Position numbers and translations under genes: made by a program
Notes under the pieces: generated by a model
What the model was told of the DNA's origin: nothing
What the model saw: the letters and a program-made list of their open reading frames with translations, nothing else
Databases searched by the model: none
Part shown: one piece after another, positions 1 through 7,670 of the stretch
Position numbering within the stretch: position 1 is the stretch's first letter
Layout of the letters: each line of letters begins with the position of its first letter
Origin: Corynebacterium liangguodongii
GTDB lineage: Bacteria > Actinomycetota > Actinomycetes > Mycobacteriales > Mycobacteriaceae
Assembly (NCBI RefSeq): GCF_003070865.1
Contig: NZ_CP026948.1
Span: forward strand, 1,116,001 to 1,180,000
Direction: 5' to 3'
DNA: 64,000 nucleotides

Positions 1-504
1 GACCTGCTCTTCGCCCGCCTGCTGCAGTACCGGGCATACCAACGGGTGGCCGAACAGTTCGCGCAGTGGCAGGCCACCGCGGCGCGCACCTACCCCAGGG
101 CGGTGGGCCCGGAGGAACGCTTCGCCGAGCTTATGCCCCCGGTGGTGCTGGGCCATAACGCAGAGAGCTTTGCCGCGCTGGCGGCGAGCGTGTTTCGGCC
201 GCGGCCGCCGGAGGAGGTGCGCACCGACCACGTCCACGCCCAGGCGGTCTCGGTGCCAGAGCAAGCGGGCAAGATCCTGGCCATGCTGCGCTTGGCGGGC
301 CCGGCCCAATGGCTCGCTTTCGCCGACCTCACCGCTGATTGCGCCCGGTCGATGGAGGTCGTCGGCCGATTCCTCGCGCTGCTCGAGCTGTTCAAGGCGC
401 GGGCGCTCGAGGCGCGGCAGCCCGAGGCGCTAGGCCCCCTCGACGTCGCCTGGACGGGGGCAGAGGTCGACCCCGCGGTCGTCGCGGCGAGCAACTGGAC
501 CTAG
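1..504 (+). CDS. scpA: ScpA, segregation and condensation protein A (5' truncated)
   Basis: The window opens inside this gene in frame 1; the reading frame is open from base 1 to a TAG at 502-504, giving the last 167 residues. ScpA is the kleisin subunit that bridges the SMC ATPase heads and binds ScpB in the condensin complex. The visible part starts in the ScpA-typical segment LLQYRAYQRVAEQF and ends in the winged-helix region that contacts SMC (VGRFLALLELFKARALEARQ). The next gene is scpB, the usual ScpA partner, 12 bases downstream. The true start lies outside the window. The identification rests on the C-terminal pattern plus the scpB-rluB-cmk-der neighbourhood. Confidence 0.9.
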   Translation, partial: DLLFARLLQYRAYQRVAEQFAQWQATAARTYPRAVGPEERFAELMPPVVLGHNAESFAALAASVFRPRPPEEVRTDHVHAQAVSVPEQAGKILAMLRLAGPAQWLAFADLTADCARSMEVVGRFLALLELFKARALEARQPEALGPLDVAWTGAEVDPAVVAASNWT

Positions 505-507
505 GAT
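502..507 (+). promoter_or_regulatory. Possible -10 box (TAGGAT) made from the scpA stop codon
   Basis: TAGGAT begins with the scpA TAG stop and lies 9 nt before the scpB ATG at 517. There is no good ribosome-binding site before scpB, so a near-leaderless internal transcript is possible. The same hexamer in the same relation to a stop codon recurs between uppP and mshC (60438-60443). Confidence 0.3.
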
Positions 508-516
508 CACTAACTC

Positions 517-1080
517 ATGGAGCAACCAGACGGTCTGCCGATGGTCACGCAGCTGCGCTCACAGCTCGAGTCGGTGCTGTTGGTCATAGACAGCCCGGCC
601 TCGACGGCCGATTTGGCCCGTGCGCTCGGGGCGGAGGAAGGAGACGTCGATAAGCAGCTGCGCGAGATCGCAGCCGAGTTCGACGCGCGGGGCAGCGGGA
701 TGAGCCTGCGCGAGGGGGAGGAGGGCTGGCGGCTCTACACCCGGGCGGAGAACTCCCAGGCGGTGGAGAAGTTTCTTCTTGACGGCACCCAGTCGACGCT
801 CTCGCGGGCAGCGCTGGAGACGCTGGCGGTGATCGCTTACCGTCAGCCGGTGACCCGCTCCCAGGTCGCCGGCGTGCGCGGGGTCAACGTCGACGGCGTG
901 ATGCGCACGCTCGCGCTGCGCGGGCTGATCGCGGAGGTGGACCCGGACGCCTCGACCGGCGCGCACCGCTACGTCACCACCGAGTTCTTCCTCGAGCTGC
1001 TCGGCATTGACTCGCTAGACAGCCTGCCCGAGCTGGCGCCTCTGCTCCCGGAGATCGACTCGATCGAGGATGCTTGGTAA
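517..1080 (+). CDS. scpB: ScpB, segregation and condensation protein B
   Basis: A 187-residue protein of the ScpB family: two winged-helix domains that dimerise and bind ScpA within the SMC condensin complex. The diagnostic second winged helix is visible at about residues 90-150, with LSRAALETLAVIAYRQPVTR followed by VRGVNVDGVMRTLALRGLI. The N-terminal winged helix (residues 8-80) carries LESVLLVIDSPASTADLARA. Length is normal for actinobacteria. The acidic tail ends in EIDSIEDAW. It follows scpA directly and precedes rluB, the classical order. ATG 517 is the first start after the scpA stop. Confidence 0.95.
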   Translation: MEQPDGLPMVTQLRSQLESVLLVIDSPASTADLARALGAEEGDVDKQLREIAAEFDARGSGMSLREGEEGWRLYTRAENSQAVEKFLLDGTQSTLSRAALETLAVIAYRQPVTRSQVAGVRGVNVDGVMRTLALRGLIAEVDPDASTGAHRYVTTEFFLELLGIDSLDSLPELAPLLPEIDSIEDAW

Positions 1081-1125
1081 TTCCCTCCATCTGGTAGGCT
1101 GGCGCGCGTTCGAAAACCGCTTACA

Positions 1126-1131
1126 TAGTGT
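1126..1131 (+). promoter_or_regulatory. Candidate -10 box upstream of rluB
   Basis: TAGTGT lies 8 nt before ATG 1140 in a 59-bp gap after scpB. AAGGA at 1132-1136 could alternatively serve as a ribosome-binding site for the ATG at 1143. No convincing -35 is visible. Confidence 0.35.
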
Positions 1132-1139
1132 AAGGATCC

Positions 1140-2012
1140 ATGATGACTCCCCCCGCTCGCCGAGACGGCACACCGGATAGAGAGAAGGACGATACGTTCT
1201 ACATCTCCTATGCGCGGCCGGCCAAGAAGCAAAATGTGACACCCCACCCGCTCGAAGATAACTGGTGGGACGCCCCCGAAGAGGGCGTGCGCCTGCAAAA
1301 AGTTCTGGCTAAGGCGGGTGTCGCCTCGCGCCGCCACGCCGAGATCATGATCTCCCAGGGCCGCGTCGAGGTCAACGACACGATCGTGACCACGCAGGGA
1401 ACGCGCGTGAATCCCAGCGTGGATATCATCCGCGTCGACGGCGTGCGCATCAATGTCAACGAGGAGCACGAGTACTTCGCTTTCAATAAGCCGCGCGGGG
1501 TGCAGTCGACCATGAAAGACGAGATGGATCGCACTTCGGTGGGAAGCTACGTCGCAGAGAAGACGGCTTCCGGGCAGCGGCTCTTCCACGTGGGCCGCCT
1601 CGATGCGGACACCGAGGGCCTGTTGCTGCTCACCAACGACGGCGAGCTGGCCAACCGACTGATGCACCCGCGCTACAACATCAAAAAGACCTACCTCGCC
1701 ACGGTGCTCGGCGAGGCCAAGCCCACGCTCATCAAGCAGCTGCGAGAGGGCATCGAGCTTGACGACGGCCCTGCGAAGGCCGACTACGTCCAGATCGTGG
1801 ACACCCACAACGGCCAGTCGATCATCCGGGTCGAACTGCACGAGGGTCGCAAGCACATCGTGCGCCGCATGCTCAAGGCCGCGGGGTACCCGGTGCAGCG
1901 TCTCGTGCGCACCAAGGTGCACACAGTCCAGCTCGGGGAGATGAAGCCCGGGTCCCTGCGCGCGCTCAATTCGGCGGAGCTGACCTCGTTGTACAAGGCG
2001 GTGGAGATGTGA
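1140..2012 (+). CDS. rluB: 23S rRNA pseudouridine synthase, RluB type
   Basis: A 290-residue RsuA/RluB-family pseudouridine synthase that isomerises a specific uridine in 23S rRNA during 50S assembly. An S4 RNA-binding domain occupies about residues 50-110 ([20 protein letters not shown]). The catalytic domain has the signature [17 protein letters not shown] near residue 155, whose first Asp is the nucleophile, and [12 protein letters not shown] near residue 240. An extra 50-residue charged N-terminus precedes the S4 domain. Starts at ATG 1140 or ATG 1143 are both possible. The stop overlaps the cmk start, so the two are translationally coupled. Confidence 0.93.
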   Translation: MMTPPARRDGTPDREKDDTFYISYARPAKKQNVTPHPLEDNWWDAPEEGVRLQKVLAKAGVASRRHAEIMISQGRVEVNDTIVTTQGTRVNPSVDIIRVDGVRINVNEEHEYFAFNKPRGVQSTMKDEMDRTSVGSYVAEKTASGQRLFHVGRLDADTEGLLLLTNDGELANRLMHPRYNIKKTYLATVLGEAKPTLIKQLREGIELDDGPAKADYVQIVDTHNGQSIIRVELHEGRKHIVRRMLKAAGYPVQRLVRTKVHTVQLGEMKPGSLRALNSAELTSLYKAVEM

Positions 2013-2710
2013 TGAACGCATTGTCGAATATGCCGAACGGCGGCCTCATCGTCGCGGTCGATGGGCCGAGCGGGACCGGGAAGTCGACGACGTGCCGGGC
2101 TCTGGCTAAGGAGCTCGACGCCAAATACGTCGATACCGGGGCGATGTACCGCGTGGCCACGCTTGCCGTCCTCCGGGCAGGGATCGACCCGGCCGACTCC
2201 TCGGCCGTGATCGAGGCGACGCGGGAGCTCCCGCTCGAGGTCGCGGACGACCCGGATTCCACCGAGGTCGTGCTCGCCGGTGAGGACGTCTCGCGTGAGA
2301 TCCGAGGCCCGGAGGTGACGCGCAGCGTTTCCGCCGTCTCCGCGATCCCCGAGGTGCGGGAGAACCTCGTGGCGCTGCAGCGCAGCCTCGCCGCCCGCGC
2401 GCACCGCGCGATCGTTGAGGGCCGCGACATCGGCACCGTCGTGCTTGTCGACGCCCCAGTGAAAGTCTTCCTCACCGCCTCCGCCGAGGTCCGCGCGAGG
2501 CGCAGGTTCGACCAGGACGTCGCGGCGGGGAGAGAGGTCGATTTCGACACCGTTCTCGCTGACGTCCAGCGCCGCGACGAGCTTGATTCCTCCCGCGCCG
2601 TGAGCCCCCTCAAGCCGGCCGAGGACGCGACCATCATCGATACCTCCGAGATGGACCGCGACGAGGTCCTTGCCGCGTTGATCGCGTTGATCGAAAGGAG
2701 CGCGTTGTGA
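2009..2710 (+). CDS. cmk: Cytidylate (CMP) kinase
   Basis: A 233-residue CMP/dCMP kinase that phosphorylates CMP and dCMP with ATP in pyrimidine salvage and RNA turnover. The Walker A loop [14 protein letters not shown] sits near residue 20, DTGAMYRV near residue 43, and EGRDIGTVV near residue 137 is the family's nucleotide-binding signature; [12 protein letters not shown] precedes the lid. GTG 2009 overlaps the rluB stop and ATG 2012 is an equally plausible start. Its own stop overlaps der by 4 nt (GTGA), so rluB, cmk and der look like one transcript. Confidence 0.95.
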   Translation: MMNALSNMPNGGLIVAVDGPSGTGKSTTCRALAKELDAKYVDTGAMYRVATLAVLRAGIDPADSSAVIEATRELPLEVADDPDSTEVVLAGEDVSREIRGPEVTRSVSAVSAIPEVRENLVALQRSLAARAHRAIVEGRDIGTVVLVDAPVKVFLTASAEVRARRRFDQDVAAGREVDFDTVLADVQRRDELDSSRAVSPLKPAEDATIIDTSEMDRDEVLAALIALIERSAL

Positions 2711-4134
2711 GCGAGGACGAGACCGAATTCTTCGAGCCGGGCACGGGCGAGGAGATCGATTGGGAGGAGCTCGAGCGCGCCTACGGCGTTGAGAACCCCG
2801 AGATTGTCGAGGAGGCGCTCCCGACTGTCTCAATCGTGGGTCGGCCCAACGTGGGGAAGTCGACGCTGGTCAATCGCTTTATCGGGCGCCGTGAGGCGGT
2901 GGTGGAGGACCACCCCGGCGTGACCCGCGATCGGGTGAGCTACATCACCGATTGGAACGGGCGGCGTTTCTTCGTCCAGGACACCGGCGGATGGGACCCG
3001 GATGCCAAGGGCATCCACGCCGCGATCGCAAGGCAGTCCGAGGCGGCGATGGAGACCTCCGACGTCATCGTGTTCGTCGTTGACTCGCACACGGGCATCA
3101 CCGAAACGGATGCTGTCATGGCGCGCAACCTGCAGCGCTCCGAGGTGCCGGTGATCTTGGTGGCCAACAAGTTCGAGTCGGAGGCGCAGTGGGGCGACGT
3201 CGCAGACTTCTACTCCCTCGGTCTGGGCGACCCGTGGCCGGTCTCCGCGCTCCACGGGCGCGGAGGGGCTGACGTGCTCGACGAGATTTTGCGGCAGTTC
3301 CCGGAGGTGCCGCGCGCTGCCGACTCGGTCACGGAGGGCCCGCGCCGCGTCGCGTTGGTGGGTCGGCCGAACGTCGGCAAGTCGAGCTTGCTCAACAAGC
3401 TCTCGCGCTCTGACCGCTCCGTCGTCGACAACGTCGCGGGCACCACGGTCGACCCGGTCGATGAGCTCATCGAGCTCGACGGCGCGCTGTGGAAGTTTAT
3501 CGATACAGCCGGGCTGCGCAAGAAGGTGAAAAACGCCCAGGGCCATGAGTACTACGCCTCGCTGCGCACCCGCGGCACGATCGAGGCGGCGGAGGTGTGC
3601 GTCGTGCTTATCGACGCCTCAGAGCCCATCTCCGAACAGGACCAGCGCGTCGTGTCCATGGTGCTCGAAGCGGGCAAGGCCATGGTGGTGTGCTTTAACA
3701 AGTGGGACCTCATGGACGAGGACCGTCGCTACTACTTCGACCGCGAGTTCGACGAGATGATGGGCCACCTGCCGTGGGTGACCAAACTCAACATCTCGGC
3801 CGATACCGGCCGCGGCCTGCACCGCCTCGAACCCGCGATGACGGAGGCGCTCGAGAACTGGGACAAGCGCGTCTCCACCGGCCAGCTCAACGCCTGGTTG
3901 CGCGAGGCGATCGCCGCTAACCCGCCGCCGATGAAGAACAACCGCCTCCCGAAAGTGCTCTTCGCCACAATGGCCTCCACCCGCCCGCCGACAGTCGTGC
4001 TCTTTACCACGGGGTTTTTGGATGCGGGGTACCGGCGCTACCTCGAACGGAAGTTCCGCGAACGCTTCGGCTACCACGGCACGCCGGTTCGCATAGCCGT
4101 GCGAATTAGGGAGCGACGCGCCCGCCCAAGCTAA
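2707..4134 (+). CDS. der: Ribosome-assembly GTPase Der (EngA)
   Basis: A 475-residue double-GTPase needed for 50S maturation. Two G domains are visible, each with GRPNVGKS (near residues 44 and 218), DTGGW and DTAGL for G3, and a C-terminal KH-like domain ending in the basic [10 protein letters not shown]. The second G4 motif is the normal NKWD, while the first reads NKFE, with Glu where the guanine-specifying Asp is expected. An acidic 35-residue N-terminal extension ([20 protein letters not shown]) is common in actinobacterial Der. GTG 2707 overlaps the cmk stop. Confidence 0.95.
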   Translation: MSEDETEFFEPGTGEEIDWEELERAYGVENPEIVEEALPTVSIVGRPNVGKSTLVNRFIGRREAVVEDHPGVTRDRVSYITDWNGRRFFVQDTGGWDPDAKGIHAAIARQSEAAMETSDVIVFVVDSHTGITETDAVMARNLQRSEVPVILVANKFESEAQWGDVADFYSLGLGDPWPVSALHGRGGADVLDEILRQFPEVPRAADSVTEGPRRVALVGRPNVGKSSLLNKLSRSDRSVVDNVAGTTVDPVDELIELDGALWKFIDTAGLRKKVKNAQGHEYYASLRTRGTIEAAEVCVVLIDASEPISEQDQRVVSMVLEAGKAMVVCFNKWDLMDEDRRYYFDREFDEMMGHLPWVTKLNISADTGRGLHRLEPAMTEALENWDKRVSTGQLNAWLREAIAANPPPMKNNRLPKVLFATMASTRPPTVVLFTTGFLDAGYRRYLERKFRERFGYHGTPVRIAVRIRERRARPS

Positions 4135-4160
4135 GCGGCGTAGCCTATTTTCGAAAACGC

Positions 4161-4189
4161 TTGCGTGCGAATAGGTGTTCTAGTATGGT
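4161..4189 (+). promoter_or_regulatory. Putative promoter of the DUF222/HNH gene
   Basis: TTGCGT (4161-4166), 17-bp spacer and TATGGT (4184-4189) resemble a housekeeping promoter; GAAGGGGG just before ATG 4210 is a good ribosome-binding site. TTCGAAAA plus CGCTT at 4150-4162 also occurs before rluB at 1109-1121. Confidence 0.4.
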
Positions 4190-4209
4190 GTGTGGTGAAG
4201 GGGGACACC

Positions 4210-5688
4210 ATGGAGAAAGATCCGCAGGAACACACACCGTTTTTTCGTACGCAGCGGCCGGGGGACCGGCTCGTCGAGCTCGCGCAACGCAAGAGGGACA
4301 TCGACCACGAGGTGTACTCAGCGTGGGCCGACGCGGCCTTTGCCGTGGATGATTTTGACCGTGAGATCACGGCGATCCAGGAGGCGACGGGGGAGAGCCG
4401 TGCGGCCGTGGAGAAGGCGATCTTCGCCTACCGCCGGATGGCGGACCTTCCGTGGTTGCGCTCGATTCAAGACGCGACGAGGGTGCTCGACATCAAGCGC
4501 CTCGTCGCCATCGACAACGTCATTGGGGAGCTGGGCCCGGATCTTACCGCGGAGGCTTTCGGGGTCATCGACGAGTTCCTGGCCACCATGTTCACCCCGA
4601 AGCGGGCGAACCAGCCGCTGGCAAGTCCGCGGGCGATTACGGCCAGGCTCCGGGCGTTTATCGCGCGGCTTGACGCGCGAGTCGGCTTCGATGCGGCAAA
4701 GCGCGCCCGCCGCGCCCGCCCCGCCGGGACGGTCAAGGTCAGCGAGTACGGCGGGGCGAAGGGATGCGGTGTGGTCGTGGAGTGCGACGCCGCGACGCAT
4801 GCCGTCATGCGCGCCTACAGGCACAGCGTCGCGCGCGAGCACAAGGTGAGCGAGGACGAGGCCATGCGGATGATCCTCACCGGAGCCCAGCGGGCCGAGG
4901 TGAAGGTGACGCTTTTCGGCTTCACGCCGCTCGACCCGGACGGCGCCCCCGCGGCGGGGGAGTCGGTCTACTTTCCGGGCAGCGGGTGGACGGACGCGGA
5001 GGGCACGCTAGCGGCAGAGGAGCTTGGCGGTGAGCGCCCACCGCGGGTAGTCAACCTCGACGAGGTCGCTGGGCACCGGGTTGCTGGGTATGTGGCGTCG
5101 ACAAGTATGCGCGCGTACGCGCTCGCCCGCGACGGGGTGTGCCTCTGGCCGGGGTGCGACCGGGCAGCGGAGGCGTGCCAGCTCGATCACCGCATCCCCT
5201 ACGACGCGGGAGGGGAGACGACTCCGAGCAATCTGTTCACTCTCTGTGCGCATCATCACAACGCCAAGACCGACACCCGCGCCTTCTACGTGCCCGACCC
5301 CGCGACGGGCGACGTGGTGTGGCTTTTCCCCGATGGGACCTACGCGCTGGCGGAGCCGGAAGGCTTCCTAGCACAGCAGCTCGGCGCGCGCGAGCCGCGC
5401 TGGAGCGTGGACGTGCACAAGCGCATGAGGGAGCGCGACCGGCAGGCGGCGTTTTCGGCCCGCGGTCACAAGATCCTCGACGACTTTGAGGCGGGAGGCA
5501 GCTACGCCGAGTGCATCCGGTTGCTTGGCGAGCTTGAGAAGGAGTTCGCGATGCGGTTCCCGATCCGCCCGCGGCCGCGCCCGCTCTACACCCCGTGGAC
5601 GGATGAGAGGCCGGAGGAGACCCCGGAGGAATACGACGCGAGAATCCAACGCCTTGTAGACAGCGACCCCAACAACCGGGCTAGTTAG
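4210..5688 (+). CDS. DUF222 / HNH-endonuclease-domain protein (REP13E12 type)
   Basis: A 492-residue protein of the actinobacterial family that pairs an N-terminal DUF222 region with a C-terminal HNH nuclease motif. The HNH core lies at about residues 310-350: CLWPGCDRAAEACQLDHRI, then a Gly-rich turn, then NLFTLCAHHHNAKTD, with the two Cys and three His that coordinate metal. Members occur in many copies in mycobacteria and corynebacteria; their role (phage or mobile-element-related nuclease) is not established. An upstream in-frame GTG at 4165 exists, but ATG 4210 has the ribosome-binding site. Base composition matches the neighbours. It is monocistronic and its stop interlocks with the convergent gene. 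Confidence 0.8.
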   Translation: MEKDPQEHTPFFRTQRPGDRLVELAQRKRDIDHEVYSAWADAAFAVDDFDREITAIQEATGESRAAVEKAIFAYRRMADLPWLRSIQDATRVLDIKRLVAIDNVIGELGPDLTAEAFGVIDEFLATMFTPKRANQPLASPRAITARLRAFIARLDARVGFDAAKRARRARPAGTVKVSEYGGAKGCGVVVECDAATHAVMRAYRHSVAREHKVSEDEAMRMILTGAQRAEVKVTLFGFTPLDPDGAPAAGESVYFPGSGWTDAEGTLAAEELGGERPPRVVNLDEVAGHRVAGYVASTSMRAYALARDGVCLWPGCDRAAEACQLDHRIPYDAGGETTPSNLFTLCAHHHNAKTDTRAFYVPDPATGDVVWLFPDGTYALAEPEGFLAQQLGAREPRWSVDVHKRMRERDRQAAFSARGHKILDDFEAGGSYAECIRLLGELEKEFAMRFPIRPRPRPLYTPWTDERPEETPEEYDARIQRLVDSDPNNRAS

Positions 5689-6449
5689 CCGCGCCTGTAG
5701 CAAAACGCGTCGGTGCGGTACGGCAGCGGGAGCACCTGCCCGGGCTCGCAGCCGAGCCGCTCGAAGAGATACCAGGTGAGGTTGGCGGCCATCTTCTCAC
5801 GGGTCGCCGCGCCGGCGCGCAACCAATACGATCGCGTGGCCATGAGCTCGAAGAGGCCGTGGGTGGTGACGGGCTGCAGCCACGTCTCGCGGTGCTCGGC
5901 CTCGAGCCGCCACGGCGCGGCGACGGTGGGGTAGAAGCCGTCCTTCAGCACGTCCCCGGAGTGCATGATCCGGCTCAGCCGCAACACCCAGGGGTGGCGC
6001 ACGTCAAGCGTGTTCCAGCACAGGAGGAGGGCGCCGCCGTCGCGCACGACGCGATCGGCCTCCCGGCTTGCCGCGACGGCGTCCACCCAGTGCCATGTTT
6101 GCGCGCAGGTTATGGCATCGACGCGAGCAGAGGCCACCCCGCTCGCCTCTGCGCACGCCCGCCACACTGGAACCCCGGGCAGCCGCCGGGCAAAGACGCT
6201 CACCATGTCCGCCGAGGGATCAAGGGCAAAGACCTTGCGCCCGGGCACAAGGAGTGTCTCGGTGAGCTTGCCGGTCCCGCAGCCGACGTCGAGAACCTCC
6301 GAGGCCCCGCTGACCAGGGCGGCGACCGCCGGGGGATAGGTTGGCCGGGCGTCGTCGTAGAGGGAGGCCCCCTGCACGAACGCGCCCGCCGCCGCTCTTT
6401 GGTGCGCGGCGTCCCGGAACGCCGGTGCGTCTTTGCGGCTCGCCTTCAT
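5685..6449 (-). CDS. Class I SAM-dependent methyltransferase
   Basis: A 254-residue Methyltransf_11-type protein. Motif I is VLDVGCGTGKLTETLL near residue 50, followed by an acidic loop FALDPSADMV and a motif resembling post-I WRACAEASGVASARVDAITC. The substrate is unknown; relatives include UbiE-like and YcgJ-like enzymes. ATG 6449 is preferred over an in-frame TTG at 6458. The start region faces the divergent lipid-kinase gene, and their -10 boxes overlap (6459-6466). The stop codon overlaps that of the DUF222/HNH gene. Confidence 0.75.
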   Translation of the reverse strand: MKASRKDAPAFRDAAHQRAAAGAFVQGASLYDDARPTYPPAVAALVSGASEVLDVGCGTGKLTETLLVPGRKVFALDPSADMVSVFARRLPGVPVWRACAEASGVASARVDAITCAQTWHWVDAVAASREADRVVRDGGALLLCWNTLDVRHPWVLRLSRIMHSGDVLKDGFYPTVAAPWRLEAEHRETWLQPVTTHGLFELMATRSYWLRAGAATREKMAANLTWYLFERLGCEPGQVLPLPYRTDAFCYRRG

Positions 6450-6458
6450 AGAAACCAA

Positions 6459-6466
6459 CTTATAGT
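6459..6466. promoter_or_regulatory. Overlapping divergent -10 boxes (leaderless in both directions)
   Basis: CTTATAGT contains TATAGT on + (6461-6466), ending 6 nt before GTG 6473, and TATAAG on - (6464-6459), ending 9 nt before ATG 6449. The two genes therefore start 24 bp apart around one shared TATA core. Confidence 0.5.
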
Positions 6467-6472
6467 GAATGC

Positions 6473-7426
6473 GTGGAAGGCCAGCACAGGGACCTAGTTG
6501 TCGTGGTGTATAACCCCGCCAAGGTGGACGAGGGGAGCCTGCGCGCGGCAGTTGGCGCGCAGGCTCCCCTCACGGCGCGGGTCGAATGGGTGGCCACGAC
6601 CCCGGAGGATTCCGGCTACGCCCAGGCCGCCGCGGCGGCGCAGGCAGGGGCGGTCCTCGTCATCGCCGCCGGGGGAGACGGCACCGTCCGCCTCGTTGCC
6701 TCCGCTCTAGCGGGCAGCGGCGTCGCACTCGGCATCGTACCCGCGGGTACGGGAAATCTGCTGGCGCGCAACCTCGCGCTGGACCTGGGCCTCGAGGCAT
6801 CAGTGGCCCGCGCGTTTCACGGGCGGGACAGGCGTATCGACGTCTGCGAGGCGCGCCTGCACCGGGCCGATCGCTCGACGGACGTGATGCGCTTCGTGGT
6901 CATGGCCGGCGTCGGGGCCGACGCCGAGATGATCGAGCACACCGACGAAGACCTCAAGGAGCGCATCGGCCCGGCCGCCTACGTCCCCGGGGTGGTGCGC
7001 GCGCTGCGCGGGGGCAACAACGTCCGGGCCACCTTTAGCTTCGACGGCGAGCGCGTGGCCAAAAAGCGCCTGCACACCCTCATCATCGGGAACTGCGGGG
7101 ATGTCTATTCCCACGTGCCGTTGCTCCCGAACGCCCGGCCTGACGACGGGAAGCTCGATCTTGTCACCATCGCCCCGCGCGGTCCGCTGGGGTGGGCGCG
7201 CGTGGCCGCGCTCGTCGCCGGGAACACGGTCTTGAGGCTTGTGGGCCGCGGCAGCCACCTCTTTACGCCCCGGCCGCCGAACGCGATGACCTTTGAGAGC
7301 GGGGAGCGGGTGACCATCGAGTTCGGGTCACCGGAAATATTCGAAGTGGATGGCGATACGATCGGCCGCGTCCGCGCCGCGGAGATCGACATCCTCGCGG
7401 GCGCGCTCGTCGTGCGTGCCGACTAG
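6473..7426 (+). CDS. Diacylglycerol kinase-family lipid kinase
   Basis: A 317-residue DagK/YegS/LCB5-family protein. The nucleotide-binding hallmark GGDGTVRLV appears near residue 66, followed by LGIVPAGTGNLLARNLAL near residue 85, which is diagnostic for the catalytic domain. The C-terminal beta-rich domain contains FEVDGDTIGRVRAAEI. In actinobacteria such enzymes phosphorylate diacylglycerol or related lipids at the membrane; the real substrate here is not shown by the sequence. GTG 6473 follows TATAGT by 6 nt, so the message is probably leaderless. Convergent to tRNA-Pro. Confidence 0.82.
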   Translation: MEGQHRDLVVVVYNPAKVDEGSLRAAVGAQAPLTARVEWVATTPEDSGYAQAAAAAQAGAVLVIAAGGDGTVRLVASALAGSGVALGIVPAGTGNLLARNLALDLGLEASVARAFHGRDRRIDVCEARLHRADRSTDVMRFVVMAGVGADAEMIEHTDEDLKERIGPAAYVPGVVRALRGGNNVRATFSFDGERVAKKRLHTLIIGNCGDVYSHVPLLPNARPDDGKLDLVTIAPRGPLGWARVAALVAGNTVLRLVGRGSHLFTPRPPNAMTFESGERVTIEFGSPEIFEVDGDTIGRVRAAEIDILAGALVVRAD

Positions 7427-7433
7427 GAAATTG

Positions 7434-7507
7434 TCGGGCTAACAGGATTTGAACCTGCGACCCCTACACCCCCAGTGTAGTGCGCTACCAAACTGCGCCA
7501 TAGCCCG
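7434..7507 (-). tRNA. tRNA-Pro, anticodon GGG
   Basis: On the minus strand the sequence folds as a full cloverleaf: acceptor CGGGCTA paired with TAGCCCG, D stem GCGC/GCGC, anticodon stem CTACA/TGTAG with loop CTGGGGG (anticodon GGG, reading CCC/CCU), a 5-nt variable loop and a T arm with TTCAAAT. C1-G72 fits prokaryotic tRNA-Pro identity. The 3' CCA is not encoded. Confidence 0.95.
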
Positions 7508-7670
7508 TTGTCCGCCGCGTGCGGCGAACTCGATCAGATTAGCGCACGCGACCTCACAACCGGTAATCGGCAGGTCACCGGGCCGACACCGGGCGTCGTG
7601 CGGGTAACGTATGGTCGAGGCACGCAAGGCATGCGGGCAACACGAGGTACGGAAAGGGCACTGGAGAGCG

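Noticed and set aside
969..2021. 350-codon minus-strand open frame opposite rluB
   Set aside because: Antisense shadow; RluB is fully supported by its catalytic motif.
4151..4170. SOS (LexA) box before the DUF222/HNH gene
   Set aside because: TCGAAAACGCTTGCGTGCGA has one good half-site, but spacing and second half do not fit the 16-bp actinobacterial LexA operator.
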